In this document: positions 35,409 through 47,804 of the stretch, one piece after another
Position numbering within the stretch: the stretch's first letter is position 1
Layout: each line of letters opens with the position of its first letter
NCBI GenBank assembly: GCA_046351555.1
Contig: JAXLYI010000034.1
Span: 73,657 to 137,656, forward strand
Source: CAISKJ01 sp046351555
Lineage (GTDB): Bacteria > Myxococcota_A > Polyangia > Polyangiales > Ga0077539
Length of the DNA: 64,000 bases
Direction of reading: 5' to 3'
The notes under the pieces: generated by a model
Told to the model about the DNA's origin: nothing
The model's database searches: none
Seen by the model: the letters and a program-made list of their open reading frames with translations, nothing else
Position numbers and translations under genes: made by a program

Positions 35409-37516
35409 GGCGCCCTCCGACGCGACCGCGCGACGAGCAGCCCGAGCAGCCCGAGCAGCGCGGCCGCCGACCGAGGGTCTCTGACGGGGACGCCGACGGC
35501 CCGACAGGCGCAGTCGCTCGGCGGAGGCGGTGGCGGTGGCGGCGCGGTCGTGCCGTCCGCGGCGGGCGCGTCCACGGCGGCGTCCAGCGACGCGACGTCC
35601 CGCGCGGCGTCCGTCGGCGCGTCGACGCCCACGTCGGCGACCGCGTCGCGCGCGGCGTCGCTCGCGTCGAGGCCCGCGTCGGTCACCGGGACGAGGTGGG
35701 AGAAGTCCCAGGTCTCGTTCCACCACGAGCACGTGCGGGGCTGGCAGCCGCCGAGGGAGATGACCTGGCGCGTCGCCTCGTGGACGATCGTCTGGTGGAA
35801 GGCCCGGATCGTGAGCGCGCTCTCCGTCGCGGCGAAGGCGCCGCCGCGGGGGTCGAGGAGCTCGTTGGTGAGGTCGCATTGGGTCCGGGTCTGGCACCCT
35901 TGCGCGACCATCAGCGCGCCGTCGGGCAGGCGGACCGCCTGCGCGCCGAGCCGGACCGCGCGCATCCGCGGGCCCGCCGCGAAGCGCCGCGTCGACGGGT
36001 CGTAGCGCTCCGTGCTGTCGAGGAAGGTGGTGCACACGCGGTCGGGGCAGCCGCCGCCCAGCACCACGGTCCCGTCGTCGCGCCGCGCCGCGAAGTGGCC
36101 CGCGCGGGCGGTGCCCATCGGCGCCTCCGTCGCGCGCCATGTGTCACTCGCCGGGTCGTACACCTCGGCGCTCGCCAGCACCGACGCGCAGGTGATCGAG
36201 GTGCAGCCGCCCGCGACGAGCACCGTCCCGTCGGCCAGCAGCGTCACGGTGGCCCGACCGCGCGGCGTGCCGAGGTCGGCGCCGCGCCGGAGCGTGCGCC
36301 CCGCCGGGTCGAAGAGCTCCACGCGGGCCGTGCAGGACGACGCCCCGCAGCCCCCCGCGAGCAGCACGCGCCCGTCGCGGAGCCGCACCGAGGCGACGCC
36401 CGCGCGCGCCTCGGAGAGCGCGCCGGCCGCGCGGAACTCCTGGCGCGCGGGCTCGTACACCCGCACGTCGGCCGTGGTCGTCGCGCACTCGGGGTCGGTG
36501 CAGCCGCCCGCCACCAGCACCGACCCGTCGGCGAGGCTCTCGGAGGCGTGGAAGAAGCGCGGCACGGGGTCGTCGCCGGCCCGCGACCAGGTGCGGGTCG
36601 CGAGGTCGAGCGCCTCGGCCGAGGCGACCAGCGTCCGGCACGCGGGGATGGTGAGGTCGCCGCTGCACACCGAGGCCGAGCAGCCGCCCGTGACGAGCAC
36701 GCGGCCGTCGGGGAGCACGTGCGCGCCGTTGTAGAAGCGGCCGTAGGCCATGTCCGCGGTCGGGCGCCAGTCGGGGTCGACCAGCACCGGGAAGGTCGCG
36801 CCCCGCAGGTCGACCGAGAGCACCACCGTGCCGCCGACCACGCGGATGTCGCCCTCCACCCGCCGCCCCGCGGCGTCGATCGCGACCGGGCGGTTGGCGC
36901 GCAGGCGCGCGGCGCGGCGGGCGTCGAGGGCCTCCACCGCGCCGGGGGTCTGGCGGAGCCACCGGAGCCCGGGCCCGAGCGCCACGCGGTAGCGCCAGGT
37001 CGTCGGCGCCCGCGGGCTGCGCAGGTAGAGGTACTCGTCGACGTGGGTCGGGGTCGATTTGAACATCACGTCGGTGTCGACCCAGGCCCCCGGGTACACC
37101 ACCAGGCCGTCCTCGACGCGGGCGCGCGAGGCGGCGGCGGCGAGCGGGGTCACGTCGAGGTACAGGTCGCCGTGGCCCGCGATGGCGACGCGGGCGGCGT
37201 CGCGGAAGCTCGCCGGGAAGGTCGGCACGACGGCGTAGCCCGCCGCGTCGTGGGCGCGCACGCGCGGGTGGTGGAGCGCGCGGTGGTCGGGGGTCAGCCC
37301 GCCGCGCGCGTCGACGTCGAAGCGCGCGTCCTGCACGAGGCGGAACCACCCGCGCGTCGGCTCGAAGCGCGCCCGCACCTCGCCGACGACCGGGGCCGCG
37401 GCCCTCGGCGCGGCGTCGGGCGCCCCGGGCGCCGTGATCGGTTGGGCGCCGACGAACGCAGCCGCGCCCAGGCACCAGAGGGTCGCGAGCAGGAGGGCGG
37501 TGGGTTCGCGTCGCAT
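35405..37516 (-). CDS. Kelch-repeat surface protein with MYXO-CTERM-like anchor
   Basis: 703 residues from ATG 37516. It starts with a signal peptide (LLLATLWCLGAAAFVGAQ), then about 240 residues of unassigned beta structure. At least six kelch blades follow (GRVLVTGGCS, GSVLVAGGCT, GRVLLAGGCG, GTVLVAGGCT, GTVVLGGGCP), each ending in GGC, so Cys pairs may lock the propeller. The C-terminus has CACRAVG, a Leu-rich helix (AAALLGLLGLLVA) and RSRRR, matching the MYXO-CTERM sorting signal of Myxococcota. It is likely anchored at the cell surface. A single TGAC-N4-GTCA site lies 35 bases upstream and is shared with the divergent activase operon. Confidence 0.83.
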   Translation of the reverse strand: MRREPTALLLATLWCLGAAAFVGAQPITAPGAPDAAPRAAAPVVGEVRARFEPTRGWFRLVQDARFDVDARGGLTPDHRALHHPRVRAHDAAGYAVVPTFPASFRDAARVAIAGHGDLYLDVTPLAAAASRARVEDGLVVYPGAWVDTDVMFKSTPTHVDEYLYLRSPRAPTTWRYRVALGPGLRWLRQTPGAVEALDARRAARLRANRPVAIDAAGRRVEGDIRVVGGTVVLSVDLRGATFPVLVDPDWRPTADMAYGRFYNGAHVLPDGRVLVTGGCSASVCSGDLTIPACRTLVASAEALDLATRTWSRAGDDPVPRFFHASESLADGSVLVAGGCTDPECATTTADVRVYEPARQEFRAAGALSEARAGVASVRLRDGRVLLAGGCGASSCTARVELFDPAGRTLRRGADLGTPRGRATVTLLADGTVLVAGGCTSITCASVLASAEVYDPASDTWRATEAPMGTARAGHFAARRDDGTVVLGGGCPDRVCTTFLDSTERYDPSTRRFAAGPRMRAVRLGAQAVRLPDGALMVAQGCQTRTQCDLTNELLDPRGGAFAATESALTIRAFHQTIVHEATRQVISLGGCQPRTCSWWNETWDFSHLVPVTDAGLDASDAARDAVADVGVDAPTDAARDVASLDAAVDAPAADGTTAPPPPPPPPSDCACRAVGVPVRDPRSAAALLGLLGLLVARSRRRAP

Positions 37517-37551
37517 GCCGCGGACGTTGCGCCCGCGGCGAACCGCCGGTG

Positions 37552-37565
37552 GTGACGACCGTCAT
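37552..37565. promoter_or_regulatory. Fnr/Crp-type operator centred between divergent operons
   Basis: GTGACGACCGTCAT (TGAC-N4-GTCA) lies 35 bases from ATG 37516 (minus) and 36 bases from GTG 37602 (plus). -10-like hexamers follow 22 bases away on each side: CAACGT on the minus strand and CAATCA (37588-37593) on the plus strand. One site seems placed to serve both directions. Confidence 0.68.
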
Positions 37566-37601
37566 CGCGGCGCCTGCCCGCGGGGCGCAATCATCCCTCC
37601 C

Positions 37602-40600
37602 GTGGCGCCCATCGCTCGGCACGACGTCGGGTCGGTCGGGGTCGACGTCGGCTCGACCACCGTGAAGGTCGCCGCGCGCGACGCCCCCGACGCGCCGTGG
37701 CGGACGCGCGTGACGCGCCACCACGGGCGGGCGGCCGAGGCCGTCGCGGCGCTCGTCGGCGAGCTCGCGCCGCCGCGCTTCGGCCTCGGGGTCACCGGCT
37801 CGGGCGCGGCGGTCGTCACGCGCCGCTGCGCCGCCCTCGCGGCCCACGAGGTGTTCGCGGCGATCACGTTCGCGCGCGCGCTCCACCCGACGGCCGCGAC
37901 GCTCATCGACCTCGGCGGGCAGGACGCCAAGCTCGTCCGCTTCGACGGCCCCGCCGGCGCGCCGGGCCGGGCGCGGCCCGCCGTCGTCATGAACGACCGC
38001 TGCGCCGCGGGCACCGGCGTCACGATCGACCGCTGCCTCGCGCGGCTCGGGGTGTCGCACGACGAGGCCCGCGACGTCGCCTACGAGCCCGACGCGGTCC
38101 AGGCGCTCTCCGCCCGCTGCGGTGTGTTCGCGGAGACCGACCTCGTCAACCTCGCGCGGCGCGGCGTCCCCGCGGCCTCGCTCGTCGCGAGCCTCTTCGA
38201 CGCGGTGGTCCGCTCGAACCTCCACGCCCTCGCCCGCGGCCTCACGCCGCTCGCCCCCGCGCTGCTCCTCGGCGGCCCCCACGCCCACTTCCCAGGCCTC
38301 GCCGACGCCTGGGCGTGGCACCTCGCGTCCCTCTGGCGAGTGCGCGGGGAGGTGCCGGGGCTCGTGTTCGTCCCCCCGGAGGCCGCCTTCGCCTCCGCCC
38401 TCGGCGCGGCCCTCGCGGCCGAGGGATCACACGCCGAGCCCCACCAGCGCGACGCGCTGCGCCGCGCCCTCGCCGCGGGCGACGGGGCCCCCGCGGCGGC
38501 CGTCGACCCGCCCCTCCCGCAGGAGACGCCGACGGCGGTCGAGCGCCCTGTCTGGCGCGCGCACCCCGACGGCGACGCGGGCCGCCTCGTCCTGGGCGTC
38601 GACGCCGGATCGACGGTGACCAAGGCCGTGCTGGTCGACGGCGCGCGCAACGTCCGCATGGCCGTGCGCCTCGCGAGCGGGGACGCCGCGCGCGACGCCG
38701 CCGCCGTCGCCGAGGCGGCCCGGCGCGCGCTCGACGCCGCCGCGCCCGGCACCGCGCTCGAGGCGGTCGCCGTGACGGGCTACGGGGCGGCGTGGATGGG
38801 CCCGCTGCTCGGCGCCTCGCACGCGGTGGTCGAGACGGTCGCGCACGCGGTCGCCGCCCGCGCCGCGGCCCCCGACGCCGCGCTGGTCTGCGACGTGGGC
38901 GGGCAGGACATCAAGGTGCTCGCGCTCGACGGCGCGGGCGAGATCGAGCGCTTCTGGGTGTCGTCGCGCTGCGCCGCGGGCCTCGGCCTCGCGCTCGAGA
39001 CGACGGCGCGCGAGCTCGGGGTCGCGCGCGGCGGGGTCGCGGCGGCGGCGCTCTCCGCGCGGCGCGCGCCGCGCTTCGGCGACGGGTGCGTGGTGTTCCT
39101 CGACGCCGACCGGGTGTCGTTCCAGCGCCAGGGGTTCGCGCCGGAGGAGATCCTCGCGGGGCTCGTGCGCGCGCTGCCGCGGGTCGTGTGGGCGCAGGCC
39201 GGCCGCGCCGCCGCCGCCGCCTCGGGCCGGGCCGTCGTGCTCCAGGGCGGCGTCCAGCACAACGAAGCCGCCGTCCGTGCCCAGGCCGAACGCCTCGCGG
39301 TCGACGCCCCCGGGGCGCGCGTCGTCGTCCACCCGCTGCCCGACCTCGCCGGCGCCCTCGGGGCCGCCCTCTTCGCGCTCGCGCGGCCACCCGACGGGCC
39401 GGCGCGCCCGCCTGCCCGGCGCACGCTCCCCACCGTCGCGCCCCAGCTCCGCGACGCCCCGCCCTGCACCCTCTGCGACAACCGCTGCCCGCGCGCCGCG
39501 ATCTCGCCCGGCGGCGCCCCCGCCGACGTGCCCGCCGCGCTCGCGGGCTACGGCTGTGAAGCCGGCGCCTCGCTCGACCCGGGCGCGGCCGCACGCTCTC
39601 GCCAGGCCCGCCGCCGCGCCGTCCCCGACCTCTACGGCCACGAGGCGGCGGCCCTCTTCCGCGACGACCCCGCCGTCGCCCCGGCCGTCGCCCCGAGGCG
39701 CCGGGTGCGGTTCGCGATCCCGCGCGCGCTGGCCCTCTACCGCGCGGCCCCGCTGCTCCGCGCCTACCTCCGCGCCCTCGGGGCGGAGCCGCACGACGTC
39801 CGCTTCTCGCCGCCCACCAGCGAGGCGCTCTGGCGGCGCGGGGCCCACCACGGCGCCACCGACCCGTGCTTCCCCGTCAAGGCGCTGCTCGCCCACGTCC
39901 ACCACCTCGTCGAGCGCGGGGGTTTCGACGCGCTTCTCGTCCCGCGGGTCACCCGCGCCACCACCTGCGTCCGCCACGCCGTCGACTGCGCCTCGTGCCC
40001 GGTGGTCGCTGCCTCCCCCGCCCTCGTCCGCGCGGCGTTCGAAGCGGCCGTCGCGGCGAGGGGGGCGCGCCTCCTCGACCCCGAGCTCGACCTCGCGCGA
40101 CCCGACCTGCTGGCCGCGCAGCTCCACGGCTCCCTCGGCGAGCTCCTCGGCACCACGCGCGACGAGAGCGACCGGGCGCTCGACGTCGCCCGGCGCGCGG
40201 CGGCCCGCTTCGACAACGCGCTCCAGGCGCGCGGGCGCGTCGTGCTCGACGGCGCGCGCGACGGCCGGGGCGCGGTGCTCATCCTCGCGCGGCCCTACCA
40301 CGTCGACCCCGGCGTCTGCCACCATGTGGGCGCCGAGCTCGCCGCCCTCGGCTACCCGAGCCTCTCGATCCGGGCCCTCCCCCGCGACGAGGCGTACCTC
40401 GCCGCCCGCTTCGCCGACGACCTCGCGCGCGGCGCCATCGCAGACCCCTTCGACGTCCGCGACCTCCTCCCCGAGGCGGACAACTCCGGCGGCGCCGAGC
40501 GCCTCTGGGGCGCGCGCTTCGCCGCCCGCCACGGCGTCCTCGGGGTGCTCGACCTGTCGAGCTTCAAGTGCGCGCAGGACGCCGCCACCGCCGCGCCCGT

Positions 40601-40742
40601 CGCCCGCCTCCTGCGCGAGGCCGACGTCCCCACCTGCGCCCTGCACGACCTCGACGAGACGCGGCCGCGCGTCTCGCTCCGCATGGCGCTCCAGACCTTC
40701 GCCCACGCGATGCGGCGACGGGGGCTCCGGCCGTGGACGTGA
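37602..40742 (+). CDS. Tandem (R)-2-hydroxyacyl-CoA dehydratase activase-type ATPase (BcrAD/BadFG/HgdC) with DUF2229-like region
   Basis: 1046 residues from GTG 37602. Two ASKHA ATPase domains are fused: GVDVGSTTVKVA, DLGGQDAK, NDRCAAGTG and SARCGVFAETD (about 1-270), then GVDAGSTVTKAVLVD, DVGGQDIKVL, SSRCAAGLG and GDGCVVFLD (about 325-590). Both keep the two Cys that bridge a [4Fe-4S] cluster between activase monomers. The remainder has CTLCDNRCP, DPCFPVKALL and HAVDCASCPVV, a Cys-rich HgdB/DUF2229-like region. Such ATPases drive very low-potential electron transfer to a partner cluster protein. The next gene continues the same architecture as if a longer fused protein had been split. The substrate is unknown. 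Confidence 0.82.
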   Translation: MAPIARHDVGSVGVDVGSTTVKVAARDAPDAPWRTRVTRHHGRAAEAVAALVGELAPPRFGLGVTGSGAAVVTRRCAALAAHEVFAAITFARALHPTAATLIDLGGQDAKLVRFDGPAGAPGRARPAVVMNDRCAAGTGVTIDRCLARLGVSHDEARDVAYEPDAVQALSARCGVFAETDLVNLARRGVPAASLVASLFDAVVRSNLHALARGLTPLAPALLLGGPHAHFPGLADAWAWHLASLWRVRGEVPGLVFVPPEAAFASALGAALAAEGSHAEPHQRDALRRALAAGDGAPAAAVDPPLPQETPTAVERPVWRAHPDGDAGRLVLGVDAGSTVTKAVLVDGARNVRMAVRLASGDAARDAAAVAEAARRALDAAAPGTALEAVAVTGYGAAWMGPLLGASHAVVETVAHAVAARAAAPDAALVCDVGGQDIKVLALDGAGEIERFWVSSRCAAGLGLALETTARELGVARGGVAAAALSARRAPRFGDGCVVFLDADRVSFQRQGFAPEEILAGLVRALPRVVWAQAGRAAAAASGRAVVLQGGVQHNEAAVRAQAERLAVDAPGARVVVHPLPDLAGALGAALFALARPPDGPARPPARRTLPTVAPQLRDAPPCTLCDNRCPRAAISPGGAPADVPAALAGYGCEAGASLDPGAAARSRQARRRAVPDLYGHEAAALFRDDPAVAPAVAPRRRVRFAIPRALALYRAAPLLRAYLRALGAEPHDVRFSPPTSEALWRRGAHHGATDPCFPVKALLAHVHHLVERGGFDALLVPRVTRATTCVRHAVDCASCPVVAASPALVRAAFEAAVAARGARLLDPELDLARPDLLAAQLHGSLGELLGTTRDESDRALDVARRAAARFDNALQARGRVVLDGARDGRGAVLILARPYHVDPGVCHHVGAELAALGYPSLSIRALPRDEAYLAARFADDLARGAIADPFDVRDLLPEADNSGGAERLWGARFAARHGVLGVLDLSSFKCAQDAATAAPVARLLREADVPTCALHDLDETRPRVSLRMALQTFAHAMRRRGLRPWT

Positions 40743-41845
40743 TCCTCGGGTTCGGCCCCGCGCACGACCGCCTGTTCGCCGCGGCCCTCCGCGGCCTCGG
40801 GCGCTCGGCGGAGGCCGCCGCGCCGCCCGACGACGGCGACCTCGCCCTCGGCCGTCGGCTCATGCCCCGGGGGCACCCGAGCGCGATGTACTACCTCGCC
40901 GGCGCGGCGGCGCGGCACGCGGGCCCTCGCCCCGACCGCCGCTTCGTCGTCCCCGGCGACCGCTGCGGCGGCTACGCGTCCGACCTCGCCCGCGCCCTCG
41001 TGGACGCGGGGGTCCCCGGCGCCGCGGTGCTGGCGCTCGCCCCCGAGCGCGCGACGTCGCTCTGGCGTGACCTCGAGCTCGACCCCGGGCGCGCCGCGCC
41101 GGCGCTCGCGGAGGCCGTCGCGGTGGGGGACGTCCTCGACGCCGCGGCCGCTCGCGCGCGCCTCGCCGACGTCGCCGCCGAGCGGGCCGTCGACGCCGCC
41201 CTCGCCGACGCGGAGCGGGCGCTCACGGCGGGCGCTTCGGCGGAAGGCGCGTTGCGACGCCACGCGGCCGCGCTCTCGCCGGGAGCGCCGCCCCGCGCGC
41301 GCGTCCGCCTGACCGGCGAGCTCCTGGCGACGCGCTACGACCGCGCCGTGGGGGCGGGCCTCGCGCGCTGGCTCGCCGCGCGCGGCGTCGCGGCGGAGGC
41401 CCCGACGCTGACCGAGTGGCTGCTCTACGCCGCGTGGCGGGCCGCGTCCGACGGCGCGGTCCTCGCGTCGACACAACGCGCGCTCCTCGACGCGCTCCGG
41501 CGCGCGGCCGAGACGGCGGGGGTCGCGCCGCCGTCGCCGATCGACCCCGCGGCGTGGGCGGACGCCGCGCGGCGCTGGCTGCCGGTCTCCCTCTGCGCGG
41601 GGTCGGGCTTCATGGAGCTGGCGACCTGGCTCGCGGTCGACCGCGACCGCGACGCCGACCTCGTCCTGTCGCTCAAGCCCTTCGCCTCCATCACGTCGAG
41701 CGCGGCCTCCGACGCGGTGATCCAGACGCTCGCGCGCGGCGCCGCGACCCCCTTCCTCGCTCTGGAGCTCAACGGCGACCTCCAGGCGCAGCTCGAGAGC
41801 CGCCTCGAGCTCGCCCTCCAGGTCGCCCTGTGGAGTCCCCCATGA
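40739..41845 (+). CDS. 2-hydroxyacyl-CoA dehydratase-type (HgdB/DUF2229-like) partner subunit
   Basis: 368 residues from GTG 40739, which makes a GTGA overlap with the activase stop; GTG 40733 would add two. VILGFGPAHDR and RRFVVPGDRCGGYASDLARAL resemble the C-terminal segment found in large activase-dehydratase fusion proteins. LCAGSGFMELATWL and KPFASITSSAAS with TPFLALELNGDLQAQLESRLE are the recognisable end of that family. Few Cys are present (GDRCGG, SLCAGS), so if it binds a cluster it probably does so with the upstream subunit. The acyl-CoA or small-molecule substrate cannot be inferred. Stop overlaps the transporter gene as ATGA. Confidence 0.65.
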   Translation: MILGFGPAHDRLFAAALRGLGRSAEAAAPPDDGDLALGRRLMPRGHPSAMYYLAGAAARHAGPRPDRRFVVPGDRCGGYASDLARALVDAGVPGAAVLALAPERATSLWRDLELDPGRAAPALAEAVAVGDVLDAAAARARLADVAAERAVDAALADAERALTAGASAEGALRRHAAALSPGAPPRARVRLTGELLATRYDRAVGAGLARWLAARGVAAEAPTLTEWLLYAAWRAASDGAVLASTQRALLDALRRAAETAGVAPPSPIDPAAWADAARRWLPVSLCAGSGFMELATWLAVDRDRDADLVLSLKPFASITSSAASDAVIQTLARGAATPFLALELNGDLQAQLESRLELALQVALWSPP

Positions 41846-42810
41846 ACCGCACCGCCCTCACCGCGCTCCGCCCCCTCCTCGTGACCGTCGTGGTGCTCGG
41901 GCTCGTCGCGCTCGCTGTCCGCGACGCGCGGCCCCGACCATCTTCGCGCGCCGACGTGACCCTCGGGGCGGCCGCGCTCCGCATCAGCCTGCCGGTGTTC
42001 GTCGCGGCCGAGCGCGGGCTCTTCGCGCGCCACGGGCTGCGCGTGACGCTGCGGACCTACCCGACGGCGCAGCCCATGGTCGACGACGTCGCCCTCGGCC
42101 GGCTCGACGCCGGCGGCTTCGCGGCGTGGCCCATCGTGCTCCTGGCCTCGGCGCGGGCGCCGGAGGGCCTGCGGGTCGCCGGCGCGGTGCAGGAGGACGG
42201 CGCGCACCGGCTGAGCTACGTGCTCGGGCGGCGCGGCGCCGGGCTCCGCTTCCCGCGCGACGTCGCGGGGCGGCGCGTGGGCGTGCTCCCCACGGTCGCG
42301 TACCGCCGGTGGCTCGCGGCCATCCTCGCGGGGGCCGGGGTCGACGCCGCGGGCGTGACGGTCGTCCCGGTGGAGCCGGCGATGCAGGCCTCGAGCCTCG
42401 CGGCGGGCGCCGTCGACCTGATGTTCACGGGGGACCCCATGGCCACCGCGATGCTCGCGCGCGGCGTGGCGGAGGTCGTCGACGACGGCCCCCCCTGCGC
42501 GCGCCGCGTGGCCGACCCATTCCCCTTCGGCACCGTGGCGTACAACGGGGCCTTCGCGCGGCGCTCGCCGGACGTCGCGCGGCGCCTCGCGGCGGCGCTC
42601 GACGAGGCGATCGAGCTCGCGCGGCGCGACCCCGCGGCCGCCCGGGAGGCCCTGCGCAGGCACCTCCGCGCCGACGAGCGGCCCTTCGTCGACCGCTACC
42701 CCGACACGCGCTTCGAGACCTCGCGGGAGTTCCGCGGCTTCGCGTCGGTGGTGGCCGCCAACCGCGCCCTCGGCGTGGTCGACGGCGCCCCGAGGGTCGA
42801 CCCGCTGTGA
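41842..42810 (+). CDS. ABC transporter substrate-binding protein (SsuA/NMT1-like)
   Basis: 322 residues with an N-terminal signal or anchor (LLVTVVVLGLVALAV). The fold is that of the nitrate/taurine/sulfonate binding family: LRISLPVFVAAERGLFARHGLRVTL, VALGRLDAGGFAAWPIVL and GVLPTVAYRRWLAAIL. VEPAMQASSLAAGAVDLMFTG and a C-terminal helical lobe follow. Ligand specificity cannot be read from sequence. The gene is coupled to its ATPase by a GTGA overlap and follows the activase operon genes without a gap, suggesting import of a substrate or cofactor precursor for that pathway. Confidence 0.8.
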   Translation: MNRTALTALRPLLVTVVVLGLVALAVRDARPRPSSRADVTLGAAALRISLPVFVAAERGLFARHGLRVTLRTYPTAQPMVDDVALGRLDAGGFAAWPIVLLASARAPEGLRVAGAVQEDGAHRLSYVLGRRGAGLRFPRDVAGRRVGVLPTVAYRRWLAAILAGAGVDAAGVTVVPVEPAMQASSLAAGAVDLMFTGDPMATAMLARGVAEVVDDGPPCARRVADPFPFGTVAYNGAFARRSPDVARRLAAALDEAIELARRDPAAAREALRRHLRADERPFVDRYPDTRFETSREFRGFASVVAANRALGVVDGAPRVDPL

Positions 42811-43457
42811 ACGCCAGACCCCTCGTCGCCGCGCTCGACGCCGTCCGCGCGCTGCCCACGTCGGCGCCGCTCACCCTGGAGCTCCGCGCGGGCGAGCGGG
42901 TCGCCCTCCTCGGCGCGAACGGCGTGGGGAAGACCGCGCTCCTCCGCGTGCTGGCGGGGCTCCGCGCGCCGGCCGCGGGCCGCGTCGTGCACGCGCGCGC
43001 CGTGGGGTACTGCGCGCAGGACTACCGCGGCAGCCTGTTCCCTTGGCTCACGGCGCGGGAGAACGTCGCGCTCGGCGGCCGCGACGCCGCGCAGGTGGCC
43101 GCCGCCGCCGCGATGACCGGCCTCACCGACCCGCTCCTCGCGCGACGCCCCGGGCACCTCTCGGGCGGCGAGCAACAACGGATCGCGCTGGCGCGGGCGG
43201 TCGCCGGCACACCAACGCTCGTCCTCCTCGACGAGCCGCTGTCGGCGCTCGACGTCACGGCCCGCGCGGCCACCGTCCGCCGCCTCGCGGAGGCGCTCTC
43301 CCGCCGGCCGTGCGCGCTGGTGGCGGTGACCCACGACCTCGACGACGCGCGCGCGCTCTGCCCCCGCTGGGTGGTGCTCGCCGCGCCGGACGGCCGCGTC
43401 TGCCACGACGGCCCGCCGCTCGCCGACCGCGCCGCGCTCGCCGGGGGCGCTCGGTGA
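42807..43457 (+). CDS. ABC transporter ATPase (nitrate/sulfonate/taurine type)
   Basis: 216 residues from GTG 42807. Walker A is LGANGVGKTALL, the Q-loop region is YCAQDYRGSLFPWLTARENV, the signature is LSGGEQQRIALARA, Walker B is TLVLLDEPLSALD and the switch His is in VAVTHDLDDA. Length and the SLFPWLTARENV segment match the SsuB/TauB/NrtD group. It powers import by the flanking permease and binding protein, with GTGA overlaps on both sides. Confidence 0.9.
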   Translation: MNARPLVAALDAVRALPTSAPLTLELRAGERVALLGANGVGKTALLRVLAGLRAPAAGRVVHARAVGYCAQDYRGSLFPWLTARENVALGGRDAAQVAAAAAMTGLTDPLLARRPGHLSGGEQQRIALARAVAGTPTLVLLDEPLSALDVTARAATVRRLAEALSRRPCALVAVTHDLDDARALCPRWVVLAAPDGRVCHDGPPLADRAALAGGAR

Positions 43458-44212
43458 GGTGGCGCGCCGCGCCCCTTTGCATCCTGCTCGTCGCCTGGAG
43501 CGCCGCGTCGGCGACCTCCTGGGGCCGGGCCCGCTCGATCGCGACGCCCCTCGCGGTGGCGCGCGCGACGGCCGCCGACGTGCTCGACGGATCGCTGCCG
43601 CTCGACCTCGCGGCCACCGCGGCGCGGGCCCTCCTCGGCGCCACCGCGGCCGTCGCGCTCGGAGGCGCCGTCGGGGTCTCGCTCGGGGCGCGGCCGTCGA
43701 CGCTGCGGGCAGCAGAACCGGCGCTCGACCTCGTCCGGTCGGTGCCGCCGATCCTGGTCTACCCCCTCCTCCTGCTCGCGCTCGGCTACTCGGAGCTCTC
43801 GCGCGCCGCGGCGATCACGTTCGGGGCATTCGGCGCGGTGGTGGTGCCGGTGGCCGAGGCGCTCGCCCGCATGCCCGTCGAGCGACGTGACGCGGCGCGG
43901 CTCGCCGGCATGCGCGGCGCCGCCCTCGCCCGGAGGCTCCTCGTGCCCGAGGCCGCGCCCGCGTTGGTGACCGGCGCGCGCCTCGCCCTCGCGCAGGGGC
44001 TCGTCGTGGCGGTGGTGACGGAGATGCTCATCACCCCGGCGCACGGCCTCGGCGCCCGCGCCCTCGCCGCGCTGCAAGAGTACCGGCCCGAGCGGCTGTG
44101 GCAGGTGATGCTGGCCGCCGGCGCCCTCAGCGCGGCCTTCACCGCGGGGGCCCGCGCGATCGAGGCGCTCGCCCTGCCGGACAGCGCACGCGAGCCGCCG
44201 GGCGGCGGGTGA
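43454..44212 (+). CDS. ABC transporter permease (SsuC/TauC-like)
   Basis: 252 residues from GTG 43454 (GTGA). About six membrane helices are expected. The ATPase-coupling EAA-type loop is seen as RDAARLAGMRGAALARRLLVPEAAPALVTG near residue 155. SVPPILVYPLLLLALGYSELS precedes it, as in sulfonate/taurine permeases. It completes the importer and ends the operon, with the nxr-type promoter beginning just downstream. Confidence 0.87.
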   Translation: MRWRAAPLCILLVAWSAASATSWGRARSIATPLAVARATAADVLDGSLPLDLAATAARALLGATAAVALGGAVGVSLGARPSTLRAAEPALDLVRSVPPILVYPLLLLALGYSELSRAAAITFGAFGAVVVPVAEALARMPVERRDAARLAGMRGAALARRLLVPEAAPALVTGARLALAQGLVVAVVTEMLITPAHGLGARALAALQEYRPERLWQVMLAAGALSAAFTAGARAIEALALPDSAREPPGGG

Positions 44213-44237
44213 CATTGATCATGAGGCGCCGGACGTC

Positions 44238-44251
44238 GTGACCGTCGTCAC
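44238..44251 (+). promoter_or_regulatory. Fnr/Crp-type operator upstream of the molybdoenzyme operon
   Basis: GTGACCGTCGTCAC is a perfect inverted repeat of TGAC-N4-GTCA, extended by one pair (G...C). CAATGC at 44276-44281 could be the -10 hexamer, 24 bases downstream. The predicted transcript would begin about 50 bases before ATG 44336 and carry a strong GGAGG ribosome binding site at 44323-44327. Confidence 0.65.
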
Positions 44252-44335
44252 CCCTGCGTGCAAGCCTTTGGGTGCCAATGCGCCCTGGGAGCCGCGCGCC
44301 GAAGACGCCGCCGCGAGCGCCCGGAGGTGCAGGCC

Positions 44336-47800
<3,465 letters not shown>

Positions 47801-47804
47801 CGAC

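Noticed and set aside
44216..44225. TTGATCATGA as an additional FNR half-site pair
   Set aside because: It contains TTGAT, but the spacing does not form a TTGAT-N4-ATCAA site; the clear operator is the TGAC-N4-GTCA repeat at 44238-44251.
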